From Corynebacterium yonathiae (GTDB lineage Bacteria > Actinomycetota > Actinomycetes > Mycobacteriales > Mycobacteriaceae): DNA of 64,000 bases. The stretch lies in assembly GCF_027570195.1 (NCBI RefSeq), contig NZ_JAKMUZ010000004.1, forward strand, positions 1-64,000. Direction: 5' to 3'. Position 1 is the stretch's first letter, and every line of letters begins with the position of its first letter. Positions 53,019-62,124 of this stretch are shown here, piece after piece. Position numbers and translations under genes: made by a program. The notes beneath the pieces were generated by a model. That model worked only from the letters and a program-made list of their open reading frames with translations, made no database searches and was not told the origin of the DNA.

Positions 53019-54724
53019 TACCACTGACCTGCCTTTCGTGCCTTAATGGATGGTTCTTCTGGCGCGGGTCCTGCCTCCGGCAGAGGCGCTGCCTCAGGCT
53101 GCGGTGCAGGGGCCGGTTCCGGGCTCGGCGCTGGCGCAGGCACAGGAGCCTGTTCGACTGCCGGTGCTGGGGCTGGCGTCTCCGCTGCACCAGCGGCTTG
53201 GAGGTGCGCCGCCTTCTCCGGTGGCGGCGTTGGCTCCTCTACCTGAGAAAGCTCAGGAGGAGGTGTCATGACACCATCGTCTCCGGTTGGTTCTGGCTCA
53301 GGGCATGGCTCTGGTTCGCGCTCTGGCTTAAGCTCAGGGCATGGCTCCGGTTCTAGCTCAGGTACTGGCTCGGGTTTTTGCACCGGGCAATCCACTTCGG
53401 ACATATTCTCCAAGCACTGCGCGGCGGCCTCAACAATGAGGCCCACGCCAACCAAAGCGATTCCGGCACCGACCAGGCCGAGGCTACCGCTACAGGAGGA
53501 TTCAATCTCACAGTCTTCTGAGCTGGTCTGGGTAGTATCGACACATTCTTCAGTACTCTCCCCGGTATTCTCTGGGCACAGTGGTTCTTCGCTTGTGTCC
53601 GATTCAGAGGCGGGTTCGGTATCCATTTCTGGCTTGGGCTTCGGCTCTGGATTAGATTCTGGTTCCGGGCATGGCTCTTCTATCTGCTGCGGCTGTTCCG
53701 GTGCCTCCTGCGGCGGGATAATCTCCGCCTGCGCCGGCCTAGTGGTCTCTACTTCGCGCTCCGACTGTACTGGCCGGTCGGTGCTTGATTGCTCAGTGCA
53801 TTCATGGCAATGGCACTCAGCCCTGTGCTCTGATGAGGTCTCCGTGTGCATTTCTGTCTTGGCTGCAGGCTCGGGGTCGGGCTCGGGTGTGCTGATTGGC
53901 TCCGGCGCGCGACATTCCTCAGGTTGAGTAAGCGGTGGCGAAGGAGGCGTCGGTTGTGGTGGAACGGAGGTGGTGTGGTGTGATTCCGGCTTGGAATCAG
54001 GCTCCGGCATCGGCTTCGTGGGAGTTGGAGTCTCTGGGCACTTCTCTACGGGTGCCGGGCAGGCATCATCCGTGGGCTTCTCCGGCACAGGGCATTCTTT
54101 CGGCATGGGGCGCTCACACACGCACTCGCAGCGCGATTCAAACTCGCTATAGCACAACTCGATCGCATCATCGCGGTCACGACAGGTGCTGGCGATATTG
54201 TGATTCGTCTCTTCGATAACGCGCCCACCGATGGTGGAAAGAATGGGAATAATAAACCTAGCCAGCGGATGTTTGGTAGCAACCATGGACAAGATGTTCA
54301 GCAACGGGATAACTGCTGAGATGAGCTCGGTTAAGGCAGTATCGGAGACATCGACGACGTCAGCAATAGCACCCGAGCATTGCTCCGCCGAGCTGGTCAG
54401 GTGTGCGGCATCCTGACGGTCGATGTCGAAGTCATCCTGCACCCCGCACAGATGCTCGCGCATTGTGCCCTGCGCAATCTGGGAATCATCCTGCTGCAAA
54501 TAGTCCGCTAGGCCAGCCCCGCCGCCTTTCGGACGGTTCCCGCCCACGGCCGCAACGGTGTTTTTCACCAAATTTTCGGGCGCAATGCCATCAACCGCAC
54601 CGACTAACTCTCCTAGTAGATTCATCGGCATGCTGGGGCCCGAGTAGCTACCTAGGCAGGCGAATTGAAATTGAGAAATAGCGTTAGAATAGTCCCCCAA
54701 CAGGGATTTTGTCAGCGTACTCAC
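53018..54724 (-). CDS. Large Pro-Glu-Cys-rich protein next to the ESX-4 locus
   Basis: A 568-residue protein. Residues 1-200 form a helical, folded-looking region (TLTKSLLGDYSNAISQFQFACLG, VVDVSDTALTELISAVIPLLNILSM). A Cys-rich stretch (FESRCECVCERPMPKEC) leads into a long low-complexity region with repeating Pro-Glu-Pro units and a Cys/His patch, EHRAECHCHECTEQ. A hydrophobic helix (near 410-432, LGLVGAGIALVGVGLIVEAA) interrupts it before a second PEP-rich tail. It sits at the position of M. tuberculosis Rv3439c, also large and Pro-rich. Presumed envelope protein or T7SS client; not proven. Confidence 0.65.
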   Translation of the reverse strand: MSTLTKSLLGDYSNAISQFQFACLGSYSGPSMPMNLLGELVGAVDGIAPENLVKNTVAAVGGNRPKGGGAGLADYLQQDDSQIAQGTMREHLCGVQDDFDIDRQDAAHLTSSAEQCSGAIADVVDVSDTALTELISAVIPLLNILSMVATKHPLARFIIPILSTIGGRVIEETNHNIASTCRDRDDAIELCYSEFESRCECVCERPMPKECPVPEKPTDDACPAPVEKCPETPTPTKPMPEPDSKPESHHTTSVPPQPTPPSPPLTQPEECRAPEPISTPEPDPEPAAKTEMHTETSSEHRAECHCHECTEQSSTDRPVQSEREVETTRPAQAEIIPPQEAPEQPQQIEEPCPEPESNPEPKPKPEMDTEPASESDTSEEPLCPENTGESTEECVDTTQTSSEDCEIESSCSGSLGLVGAGIALVGVGLIVEAAAQCLENMSEVDCPVQKPEPVPELEPEPCPELKPEREPEPCPEPEPTGDDGVMTPPPELSQVEEPTPPPEKAAHLQAAGAAETPAPAPAVEQAPVPAPAPSPEPAPAPQPEAAPLPEAGPAPEEPSIKARKAGQW

Positions 54725-55035
54725 TTGCTGCCAGCCTCCCTGCCGCGTGCAAAGGAGCTGCCGAGGGACTCATCAAAATCGGCGAAGGCGCGCACCTGTT
54801 CATGAGCGGCGTGGGCGGTGGCGGACAAGTTATCCAACCGCTGTCCACCACGCTCATGGATGCGCGCCAAAACATCGCGAATACGCTCACCGTGGCCGCC
54901 AAAACTACGTCCGGCCGCCGCCACCGGAAAATTCGGCGCCTCAGCCCAGTGGGCGTCGCGTTGTTCGTCGTTATCGGCTACGGCTTGTCGTAGTGCGGAC
55001 ATCGCCTCCGAGGGGCGAAGAAAGACCTCAGACAC
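54721..55035 (-). CDS. EspC-like / WXG100-sized protein
   Basis: A 104-residue all-helical protein with two helices around a central turn (HWAEAPNFPVAAAGRSFGGHGERIRDVLARIHERGGQRLDNLSATAHAAHEQVRAFADFDESLG). The size and the end FADFDESLG (FxxxD in place of the YxxxD/E secretion signal) recall EspC-type ESX substrates. It occupies the Rv3440c position (103 residues there), next to glmM and the ESX-4 genes. It overlaps the downstream PEP-rich gene by 4 nt. No classical signal peptide. ESX export is inferred. Confidence 0.6.
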   Translation of the reverse strand: MSEVFLRPSEAMSALRQAVADNDEQRDAHWAEAPNFPVAAAGRSFGGHGERIRDVLARIHERGGQRLDNLSATAHAAHEQVRAFADFDESLGSSFARGREAGSK

Positions 55036-55147
55036 TGGTGTATTCCCCCAAATCCATATGCGGTAAAAGTTCTCACCTTCATTGGACTGGGGATTGCGCC
55101 AAAAGGTTCCCTCGGATTACAAAAATCTTCCGCACCAAGCGGTGACT

Positions 55148-56491
55148 CTAGACCGAAGAAACGATGGCGGAAAGCCTCCCTGCAACCTTACGAGCTTGCT
55201 CCTTGTCCGCGGCCTCTACCATGACGCGGAATACTTCCTCTGTGCCGGATGGGCGCAGCAGGACGCGGCCGGTCTCGCCAAGTTCTTCCTCGGCTTGGGC
55301 GATGGCCTCCTGTACTTCGGGGGCATCCATGATGACGCTCTTATCAGAAACCGGCACGTTAATGAGCACCTGCGGCAGTACGGTCATCACCGATGCCAAT
55401 TCCTTGAGGGGCTTTCCGGACTTTGCCATACACGCCATGATGGACAGGCCGGTAAGAGTGCCGTCGCCAGTCGTGCAATCATCAGGCAGCACCACGTGTC
55501 CGGACTGCTCGCCGCCCAAGGAGAAGTCTCCGCGGTTGAGCTCTTCTAGGACGTAGCGGTCACCCACCGCGGTATGGCGCACCTCAATGCCTTGTTCCTG
55601 CATTGCCAGCTTCAGGCCCAGGTTGGACATGACAGTTGCTACCAGGGTGTTATAGCGCAGATCATTATCATCCTTCATGCCAACGGCCAACAGCGCCATA
55701 ATCTGGTCGCCGTCAATAACATTGCCCTCGGCGTCCACAGCCAGGCAACGGTCAGCGTCGCCGTCGTGGGCGAGACCCAAATCGGCGCCATGCTCGACGA
55801 CGGCTGCCTGTGCGTTTTCAATGTGCGTCGAACCGCAGTCTTCATTGATATTGAAGGCATTCGGCTTATTGTGGATAGCAATAACCTCAGCACCGGCCGC
55901 CTCGTAGGCGATAGGAGCGACCTTGGAGGCTGCACCATTGGCGGTGTCCACGACCACCTTAATGCCGCTCAGGTCGGTAGAAACTACTTCTTTCAAGTGA
56001 TTGAGATAGCGCTCGCGTCCGTCTGGGGCCTCCGAGAGGATACGTCCCAGCTTGGTGCCAGTCGGTCCATCCTCAGTGAGTTTTTCCATGGTGGCCTGAA
56101 TCTGGTCTTCTACCTCATCAGGTAGCTTCTTGCCGCCTGCGGAGAAGAACTTGATGCCATTGTCCGGCATTGGATTATGGGAGGCAGAAATCATTACGCC
56201 GAGATCCGCGCCGTAGTCATCCGTCAGGTAGGCAATAGCTGGGGTCGGCAGCACGCCCACGCGGACCACGTCGACACCGCGGGAGGCCAAACCGGACGCA
56301 ATCGCCGCATCCAGCATCTCACCAGAAACACGCGGATCGCGGCCGATGATGGCCAGCGGCTGGCGCTCATAGGATTCACGCTTAGCGGTAAAAACCTCTG
56401 CAGCGGCCTGGCCGAGTCGCAAGGCCAGAACCGGGGTCAGCTTCTTGTTCGCGAGGCCGCGAACGCCATCGGTTCCAAAAAGTCGAGTCAT
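55148..56491 (-). CDS. glmM: Phosphoglucosamine mutase
   Basis: GlmM converts glucosamine 6-phosphate (from GlmS) to glucosamine 1-phosphate for UDP-GlcNAc. The 447-residue enzyme has [14 protein letters not shown], the phosphoserine loop [19 protein letters not shown] (Ser near 104), the metal loop [14 protein letters not shown] and the end motif [22 protein letters not shown]. Length is normal. It is transcribed leftwards, after rpsI in mycobacteria, but here a BCCT transporter gene lies between. Confidence 0.96.
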   Translation of the reverse strand: MTRLFGTDGVRGLANKKLTPVLALRLGQAAAEVFTAKRESYERQPLAIIGRDPRVSGEMLDAAIASGLASRGVDVVRVGVLPTPAIAYLTDDYGADLGVMISASHNPMPDNGIKFFSAGGKKLPDEVEDQIQATMEKLTEDGPTGTKLGRILSEAPDGRERYLNHLKEVVSTDLSGIKVVVDTANGAASKVAPIAYEAAGAEVIAIHNKPNAFNINEDCGSTHIENAQAAVVEHGADLGLAHDGDADRCLAVDAEGNVIDGDQIMALLAVGMKDDNDLRYNTLVATVMSNLGLKLAMQEQGIEVRHTAVGDRYVLEELNRGDFSLGGEQSGHVVLPDDCTTGDGTLTGLSIMACMAKSGKPLKELASVMTVLPQVLINVPVSDKSVIMDAPEVQEAIAQAEEELGETGRVLLRPSGTEEVFRVMVEAADKEQARKVAGRLSAIVSSV

Positions 56492-56672
56492 GCAGTCAAT
56501 TATGCACGTCTGTGCCCAGCGATTGCATGTTGGGGCGACCCTAGGCAGGTTTACCCCCTACCAGTCCTTCCTTGATATCCCCGGAGAAATGATTAGGTGT
56601 CCCATTTCGGATGAAGTATGCAACTATCTAGAAAGTGACATTTCGCTCTTACCCTTTAGAGAGGAACTTTTC

Positions 56673-58592
56673 ATGACGAGATCTCGCTCAATAGGTGACG
56701 ACTCACTTGAATCTGCTTCGCAGAAGGCACGATCGGCTATAGCCAAGGCGGCTTCGGGCGAGCGCTCTATCCATCCTGCGCTCATTCCCGGTGTCAGCGT
56801 TGAAGATACGCGTGCCGATTTCAAGACAAATAAAACTGTCTTCGCAGTCGCTCTTGCCGCGACCATCGCGATCACCGTGTGGGCGATCGTGGCACCAGAA
56901 AACCTAGCCAACACGGGAACCAACCTGCAAGCATGGGTGGTTCAACACTTCGGTTGGCTTTTCACGATTGTCATGATCACGGCTACGATTTTTCTGCTGT
57001 CCATTGCAGTCGCCCCCACAGGAAAAATCAAATTAGGTTCTGATGATTCGGAACCCGACTTCTCCCGTTCCTCGTGGATAGCAATGCTATTTGCCGCAGG
57101 ATTGGGGATCGGGCTGGTCTTTTACGGCCCTATGGAGCCGCTTTCCCATTTCTTGACCCCACCGCCGTATCTCTCCGGTGTGGAACCAGCCAGCGAGGCA
57201 GCAGTCCTGCCAGCCTTCTCGCAAGCTATTCTCCACCAAGCTACACTGCCGTGGATGGTGTATGCGCTAGTCGGTGGGTCCCTCGCTTATGCCGCCTACC
57301 GCCGCGGCCGTCTACCGCTCATTTCCTCCCTTTTCGAGCCCATCGCAACCAACTCCAATAACCGTGTCATAGGAAAAATCGTCGACATTTTTTCTGTCCT
57401 AGTGACGCTTTTTGGTACGGCGACCTCGCTAGGAATTGGCGCGCTACAGATCCGTACTGGAACATCGATTGTTACTGGAAAGCCTCTGGAAGGCGACGGA
57501 ATACTCGTTGCTATCATTTCCATACTCACCGTCATCTTCATCATTTCGGCGATGTCCGGCATCAAACGAGGTATTCGCATTCTGTCGAATACCAACATGG
57601 GCCTCGTTATTGGCTTGGGCATATTCGTCCTGATTACGGGTCCGACGATGTATATTCTCGATCTGATTCCAGCGTCACTGTTGCAGTTTTTCAACAACTT
57701 CGCAGACATGATGTCCGTTGCGCCCTCGCAAGGTGAGACCGAAAAAGAATTTGTTACCGCTTGGACAATGCTCTACTGGGCATGGTGGATTTCTTGGTCG
57801 CCCTTCGTTGGTATGTTCATAGCAAAAATCTCGCGCGGTCGCTCTATCCGCGAATTTGTACTGGTCATCATGCTCGTGCCAACGTCGCTGTCGCTGCTCT
57901 GGTACGTGATTTTTGGTGCCACCGCTATCAAGACTCACCTCGACGGACGCGGCATCGAAATCAAAGATTCCGGTGAAAACGTCATGTTCGATCTCATGAG
58001 AACGCTGCCGCTTTCTAGCATCAGTACAATCGCTGTTCTCGTAGCAGTGGTCGTATTCTTTAATACTGCCGCTGATTCCGCCACCAATGTGATGGGCTCG
58101 ATGTCCCAATCCGGCCGCCCCGTGCCTGCAAAACCAATCTCCATCATTTGGGGAGCTGCACTGGGAGGGATCTCTTTGGCGCTTCTTCTTATCGCCGGCC
58201 AAGATGCCCTAAGTGGTCTGCAGTCAATCATGGTGTCTTGCTCTTTGCCCTTTGCCTTCATCCTGATCGGCATCATGGTCGCGTGGGGCAAAGATCTAGC
58301 ACGAGATCCGCTAATATTACGGAGGAATTACGCCACTGCCGCTATCGCCCGAGGTGTCCAGCACGGCCTTCAAGAGCATAACGGTGACTTTATTTTCGGC
58401 TCGTCTGCCGTTCCCGAAAGCCAAGGCGCCGGAGCAAAGATTGAAAGCGATGATCCGTACCTCCACGAATGGTACACCGAATCGGCAACGGACGAGTACC
58501 TAGCAGACCAAGCATCCGTGCGGGATCGGCAACGAGCAGAGCTCGAAGAATTCGAAGAAAAGCATAAAAAGGATTCGGCACACGAGGAATAG
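56673..58592 (+). CDS. BCCT-family compatible-solute transporter
   Basis: A 639-residue BCCT transporter (BetP/EctP/LcoP class) for osmoprotectants such as betaine or ectoine, coupled to Na+ or H+. Twelve hydrophobic helices are expected; the family motif is WAWWISWSPFVGMFIAKISRGRSIREF, with FNTAADSATNVMGSMSQSGRPVP downstream. Hydrophilic N and C tails (about 60 and 90 residues) resemble the osmosensing tails of corynebacterial homologues. The open frame begins at 56445, but the ATG at 56673 has an AGAGAGGA site. The DNA is less GC-rich than neighbours, and the gene is absent from the equivalent mycobacterial position. Confidence 0.88.
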   Translation: MTRSRSIGDDSLESASQKARSAIAKAASGERSIHPALIPGVSVEDTRADFKTNKTVFAVALAATIAITVWAIVAPENLANTGTNLQAWVVQHFGWLFTIVMITATIFLLSIAVAPTGKIKLGSDDSEPDFSRSSWIAMLFAAGLGIGLVFYGPMEPLSHFLTPPPYLSGVEPASEAAVLPAFSQAILHQATLPWMVYALVGGSLAYAAYRRGRLPLISSLFEPIATNSNNRVIGKIVDIFSVLVTLFGTATSLGIGALQIRTGTSIVTGKPLEGDGILVAIISILTVIFIISAMSGIKRGIRILSNTNMGLVIGLGIFVLITGPTMYILDLIPASLLQFFNNFADMMSVAPSQGETEKEFVTAWTMLYWAWWISWSPFVGMFIAKISRGRSIREFVLVIMLVPTSLSLLWYVIFGATAIKTHLDGRGIEIKDSGENVMFDLMRTLPLSSISTIAVLVAVVVFFNTAADSATNVMGSMSQSGRPVPAKPISIIWGAALGGISLALLLIAGQDALSGLQSIMVSCSLPFAFILIGIMVAWGKDLARDPLILRRNYATAAIARGVQHGLQEHNGDFIFGSSAVPESQGAGAKIESDDPYLHEWYTESATDEYLADQASVRDRQRAELEEFEEKHKKDSAHEE

Positions 58593-58619
58593 TCTCATCC
58601 ACTTTCGATTTCACCGCTA

Positions 58620-58671
58620 AGCCCGTCTGACCCACCCTGATTCCCCTAACGTCCGCGGTGGCAGACGGGCT
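58620..58671 (+). terminator. Terminator after the BCCT gene
   Basis: AGCCCGTCTG (58620-58629) and CAGACGGGCT (58662-58671) form a perfect 10-bp stem, extended by CACC/GGTG inside, followed by CTGTTATTC. Confidence 0.75.
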
Positions 58672-58738
58672 CTGTTATTCCCACCTAGACCTTCCTCCTA
58701 CGGTCCTAAGAAGCAACACGACTGAAACCCAAAACGAC

Positions 58739-58773
58739 AAAAGCCACCGCCTCCAAAAGGAAGCAGCGGCTTT
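58739..58773 (-). terminator. Terminator after rpsI
   Basis: AAAGCC (58739-58744) and GGCTTT (58768-58773) pair, with CCGC/GCGG inside. Read leftwards the stem is followed by TGTCGTTTTGGG. It ends the rplM-rpsI transcript. Confidence 0.65.
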
Positions 58774-58804
58774 CGTAGCGCTTGCGCGTGCAGTATAAGC
58801 GAAA

Positions 58805-59338
58805 TTAACGCTTGGAGTACTGCGGTGCGCGACGTGCCTTGTGCAGACCAGCCTTCTTACGCTCAACTGCACGAGCATCACGGGTGAGCAGACCAGCCTT
58901 CTTGAGGGCGGTGCGGTCAGCCGGGTTGTAGATGTTCAGTGCACGAGCGATAGCCAGACGCAGGGCGCCAGCCTGACCGGTTGGGCCGCCGCCGTTAACG
59001 GTGACCTTGAGGTCGAACTGGTTCTCGCGCTCCAGCAGGGTCAGCGGGGTGAGGATGTCCTGCTGGTGCAGCTTGTTCGGGAAGTACTCGTCGAACTCGC
59101 GGCCGTTAACCTCAATCTGGCCGGAGCCAGCAACGAGGCGAACACGTGCGACGGCGCGCTTACGGCGACCGACGGTCTGGATTGGGCCCTCGTGTACCGG
59201 AGCAGCAGCCTCAACCTCTTCGGTCTCGGCCGGTGCGATGGAATCACCGATGGTGTTGGTGAACTCTTCGGTAGCGGCGCTTGCTGCAGCGATGTCAGCA
59301 GCGTCGGCTACGTTGTTGTCGATGTTCTGCTCAGCCAT
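58805..59338 (-). CDS. rpsI: 30S ribosomal protein S9
   Basis: S9 is a small-subunit protein whose C terminus reaches the P site. It has the core [51 protein letters not shown] and the tail [14 protein letters not shown]. The 177 residues are longer than most S9 because of an acidic ~50-residue N-terminal extension ([21 protein letters not shown]), common in actinobacteria. Its ATG overlaps the rplM stop (TAATG). Confidence 0.97.
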   Translation of the reverse strand: MAEQNIDNNVADAADIAAASAATEEFTNTIGDSIAPAETEEVEAAAPVHEGPIQTVGRRKRAVARVRLVAGSGQIEVNGREFDEYFPNKLHQQDILTPLTLLERENQFDLKVTVNGGGPTGQAGALRLAIARALNIYNPADRTALKKAGLLTRDARAVERKKAGLHKARRAPQYSKR

Positions 59339-59781
59339 TACTGTGCCACCTGCTTAAACTCGAAGGTTTCCGGCTTCTGGCCGGCGTACGGGTGCTCTTC
59401 GCCTGCGAAGACGTGCAGCTTCTTGATGGAAGCGCGGGAGAGCTTGTTGTGCGGCATCATGCCGGCAACAGATTCTTCGATAACGCGAACCGGGTTGGCG
59501 TCCAAAGACTGACCCAGGGTCATGGACTTCAGGCCGCCCGGGTAACCGGAGTGGCGGTAGCGCATCTCGCGGCCGCGCTTAACGGAAGAAACGTGGATCT
59601 TGTCAGCGTTGATGATGATGACGTGGTCACCAGTGTCAACGTTCGGTGCGAACTGTGGCTTGTGCTTGCCGCGCAGCAGGTCTGCAACGGTGGAAGCGAG
59701 CTTGCCCAGCACCACATCAGTAGCGTCGATGACGTACCACTTGCGGGTGATGTCACCGCTCTTTGGGTGGAAAGTAGACAA
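59338..59781 (-). CDS. rplM: 50S ribosomal protein L13
   Basis: L13 is an early assembly protein of the 50S subunit. The 147-residue sequence includes [59 protein letters not shown] and the end [17 protein letters not shown]. The open frame extends to 59907, but family length, and an AAGGAGT site 5 nt away, fix a TTG start at 59781, an uncommon codon for a highly expressed gene. Confidence 0.96.
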   Translation of the reverse strand: MSTFHPKSGDITRKWYVIDATDVVLGKLASTVADLLRGKHKPQFAPNVDTGDHVIIINADKIHVSSVKRGREMRYRHSGYPGGLKSMTLGQSLDANPVRVIEESVAGMMPHNKLSRASIKKLHVFAGEEHPYAGQKPETFEFKQVAQ

Positions 59782-59953
59782 TTTGACTCCTTGAAAGTCT
59801 GTCTCGGAACTGCCGGCCAGCGCTAAGCATCCATTCACTCCCGTACAGCGGCCGGTGGAGACCTGCAGGGAGCGCTTCGCCAGCTGCTTGCCGACGAGCG
59901 AACACATAGGTCTCCTACCCTACTTGCTCACCTGCTTGAAAACCAAAACACAG
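59782..59953 (-). other. rplM leader and promoter region
   Basis: Non-coding stretch upstream of rplM (the open frame here is only an upstream extension). It should hold the promoter and 5' leader of rplM-rpsI. It contains an exact GCTTGCCGACG word (59886-59896) and CGCTGGCCGGCAGTT/CAGCTG-type pairing potential. I see no clear -10/-35 set and no known L13 leader structure. Confidence 0.45.
59886..59896 (+). repeat. Intergenic copy of the dispersed word GCTTGCCGACG
   Basis: Exact copy in the rplM upstream region, outside any supported gene. One of three fully intergenic exact copies. Confidence 0.55.
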
Positions 59954-59994
59954 AAGCCGGCACCTTCCGCGGCTCGAACGGGAGGTGCCGGCTT
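59954..59994 (-). terminator. Strong terminator of the esx operon
   Basis: AAGCCGGCACCT (59954-59965) and AGGTGCCGGCTT (59983-59994) form a perfect 12-bp stem with a 17-nt loop. Read leftwards it is followed by CTGTGTTTTGGTTTTC. It should stop transcription coming from the ESX-4 genes before rplM. Confidence 0.8.
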
Positions 59995-60068
59995 AAGGGT
60001 GTGGACCAGAAAGGTACGACTTAAAGGGGTTTGAGAGATTAAAAAAGAAAGGTAAGGAAAAGCATTGT

Positions 60069-60160
60069 CACGCTGCAATCTAGGGCGAGACTGCGGCTGC
60101 GTCCGCCTCCTGCCACGTGGATGTGGCCGGTAGCACCGCAGTCTCGACCAGGACAGCGTG
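60069..60160. ncRNA. 92-nt nested inverted repeat, candidate structured RNA
   Basis: Three inverted repeats are nested: CACGCTG/CAGCGTG (60069-60075, 60154-60160), CGAGACTGCGG/CCGCAGTCTCG (60086-60096, 60136-60146) and GCCAC/GTGGC (60112-60116, 60123-60127). The fold is a long stem with internal loops. It lies 24 nt after the esxT stop and 75 nt before the strong terminator, so it would be in the 3' part of the esx mRNA or an independent RNA. No known RNA family is recognised. The fold is real on paper; a transcript is not shown. Confidence 0.45.
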
Positions 60161-60184
60161 AAACCGTATAACCAGCGCGTGGAT

Positions 60185-60472
60185 TTAGCCCCAGCTTGCG
60201 GCGGCGCGACGGTTAACGTCGCTCATTGCATCGTTGCCCTGGGAAACGGTCTTGGATATGGTGGCGAGCACGGTGTTGAGTTCCTGCGATGCCTTATCCC
60301 ACTTGGCCTGTGCCTGGTTATAAGCCACGGCGGATTCGCCTTCCCAAGTGCTCACCATCGGCTGCAAACGTGCCTTCAGGTCTGCCAAGGTGCTGTTAAT
60401 GCGACCAGAGGTGGCGTTGATATCGGCTGCGGCGGAAGAAATGGCACCGAATTCGTACTTGATCTCGGACAT
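60185..60472 (-). CDS. esxT: WXG100 ESX-4 substrate, EsxT position
   Basis: A 95-residue WXG100 protein secreted by the type VII (ESX-4) system. The helix-turn-helix hairpin holds the central W-E-G (MVSTWEGESAVAYNQAQAKWDKASQELN) between two helices, and has the normal length. Position before rplM matches M. tuberculosis esxT (Rv3444c). It probably forms a heterodimer with the upstream WXG100 protein. AGAAGGG ribosome site upstream. Confidence 0.85.
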   Translation of the reverse strand: MSEIKYEFGAISSAAADINATSGRINSTLADLKARLQPMVSTWEGESAVAYNQAQAKWDKASQELNTVLATISKTVSQGNDAMSDVNRRAAASWG

Positions 60473-60542
60473 GTGGTGATGGGTTCCCTTCTGTGAATCT
60501 TATAGCTTTTGGGCTGCGGACTAGTGAAGTGTGCGGGGCAAA

Positions 60543-60857
60543 TTAGAGGGCGAGGCCGCCGCCAACATTGGAGAAAGCCTGGGTGTTTTCTGCTTCCACG
60601 TTGTCGAAGTTGTGGGCATTGCTGCGGATATTGTCAGAGATAGCAGCCAATGCTTCACGCAGCTGCTGTGCAGAGGTGTTGTAGCGCTGCATCAGGTCAT
60701 CGAAAGAGACCTGCGCCTGGCCTACCCAGCTGCCGCGCACGGAGTCGACGACGCCCTGCAGGCGGGTGAGCTCCCCCTGGACTTCATCGTTGGTGTTATC
60801 GACTTTGCCAGCGGTGGCGATCATGACATCGGCTTGTGTCTTGAAAGTCTGAGACAT
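60543..60857 (-). CDS. esxU: WXG100 ESX-4 substrate, EsxU position
   Basis: A 104-residue WXG100 protein with W-V-G in the turn (VRGSWVGQAQVSFDDLMQRYNTSAQQLREAL). Its C-terminal tail NFDNVEAENTQAF carries FxxxE where YxxxD/E is the usual secretion signal. A GGAGGGG site precedes the ATG. It is the likely dimer partner of EsxT, as Rv3445c is to Rv3444c. A 133-nt gap separates it from the secretion-associated gene. Confidence 0.85.
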   Translation of the reverse strand: MSQTFKTQADVMIATAGKVDNTNDEVQGELTRLQGVVDSVRGSWVGQAQVSFDDLMQRYNTSAQQLREALAAISDNIRSNAHNFDNVEAENTQAFSNVGGGLAL

Positions 60858-60990
60858 AAGAGTGCGCCCCTCCTTAGGGCGGATGAGATTGTGTATATTT
60901 CCCCCGAAAAAGCAGCTGTGCTTCGCATCTGTGCTTTCTCACTTTTATTGGACTGGACTTTGCGTCAAACGGTTCCCGGCTTAGCCAAAA

Positions 60991-62124
60991 TTATTTAGGA
61001 CTGTTTTTAATCAGGCTTTCCGTGGCCATGCGGCAGGCTGCCTTTTGGACAGCGTTGGCGTTGTGGCGGGTATGGCACCCCACGGACATCTGGTGACCTC
61101 GATCCTCCCAAGTGGTCCATTCCACCAACGAGCCATCCCCAGGGTCTTCGGTATAGCGCAGGCGCCCGGCTTTCTCCGTTGCATCGCGAAGCGCCGGGTC
61201 TTCATCGACTTGCACATGGATTTCTTTAAAGAGGGCATCTGCCGGCACATTAAACATCTCATCGGCTGCAAAAAGGATGCGCAGGTTCGGGTCTTCGCCA
61301 GTAGCGGTAACCAAGCCATCCTCCACCTTGGTGTGGAACCCGCTGGGGACGACCACCGACATCCCCTCAACGTCTAGACGCTTCTCCCCCGGATTTAATT
61401 CGGCACTGCCAGAATCCGGTGTGCCCGGCGCGCCGGAATGCGGCGAGTTCGGCGCGGATTCCGCCTCCTCATCGCGGCGTGGCTCAGCGGCACGTGATTG
61501 CGAATGCGAAGCATCCGCCACAGAGTCATCATCGCTAGATGCTTGGGCCCCGATGGCCCACCAAGAGGCTCCCGCTACGGCGATGACGACCACTGCTATG
61601 GCGATATGAAATATATCGATAGTCCCCAGCCAACCGCGCAGCCGGTTGGACCAGCTTGGGGTTACTGGCTCTTCGTAGGCGGGTGCCTCCATCACCGTGG
61701 TGGGCGGCGCCGATTCCGTAACTTCGGTAGCAGGAAGACGATGCCGGGAAAGTGGGTCTGACGCAGCTAGTGGAGAGATTGCTGGTTCTGGCTCAATGAG
61801 GTGCACCCCCGTGACCTCTAGTTGCCGGCGGATGATGGTGGTTGCTTCCTGCGCAATATCCGTGCCGGAAGAATCTGCCACGACGCATGCTTCCACGTCG
61901 GGCCAGGATGGTCCGCCCATTTTGGATATCTGATCCATGACTTGGCCCAAGGCCCAGCCTTCTACGATGCCGGAGCCCGGCAGGTCATAGCGGTAGACCG
62001 TTTCGGGTCCTTCAAAGATGGTGGCCGCATCCAGAATCGTGATGGTTATCGGTACAGCTTTGGCTTCCCCATCGGTAGTACTTGGGGAGTCAGTATGCGT
62101 ATGCGCGCTGAGGTTGGTGGTCAT
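60991..62124 (-). CDS. Type VII secretion-associated protein, Rv3446c-like
   Basis: A 377-residue protein between eccC and the WXG100 genes, as Rv3446c in mycobacteria. The N-terminal ~150 residues are a soluble domain (ITILDAATIFEGPETVYRYDLPGSGIVEGWALGQV). One transmembrane helix (near 172-192, FHIAIAVVVIAVAGASWW) follows, then an acidic linker and an outside domain (RLDVEGMSVVVPSGFHTKVEDGLV...AVQKAACRMATESLI). The role in ESX-4 secretion is unknown; it may be a structural or regulatory subunit. Starts 1 nt upstream of the eccC stop region. Confidence 0.82.
   Translation of the reverse strand: MTTNLSAHTHTDSPSTTDGEAKAVPITITILDAATIFEGPETVYRYDLPGSGIVEGWALGQVMDQISKMGGPSWPDVEACVVADSSGTDIAQEATTIIRRQLEVTGVHLIEPEPAISPLAASDPLSRHRLPATEVTESAPPTTVMEAPAYEEPVTPSWSNRLRGWLGTIDIFHIAIAVVVIAVAGASWWAIGAQASSDDDSVADASHSQSRAAEPRRDEEAESAPNSPHSGAPGTPDSGSAELNPGEKRLDVEGMSVVVPSGFHTKVEDGLVTATGEDPNLRILFAADEMFNVPADALFKEIHVQVDEDPALRDATEKAGRLRYTEDPGDGSLVEWTTWEDRGHQMSVGCHTRHNANAVQKAACRMATESLIKNSPK

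Noticed and set aside
53040-54060. Direct repeats in the PEP-rich gene as a CRISPR array
   Set aside because: The repeats are short codon repeats for Pro-Glu-Pro with no regular spacers and continue the reading frame.
56445-56672. 76-residue extension of the BCCT protein
   Set aside because: The stretch overlaps the 5' end of glmM on the other strand and looks non-coding; the ATG at 56673 has a ribosome site.
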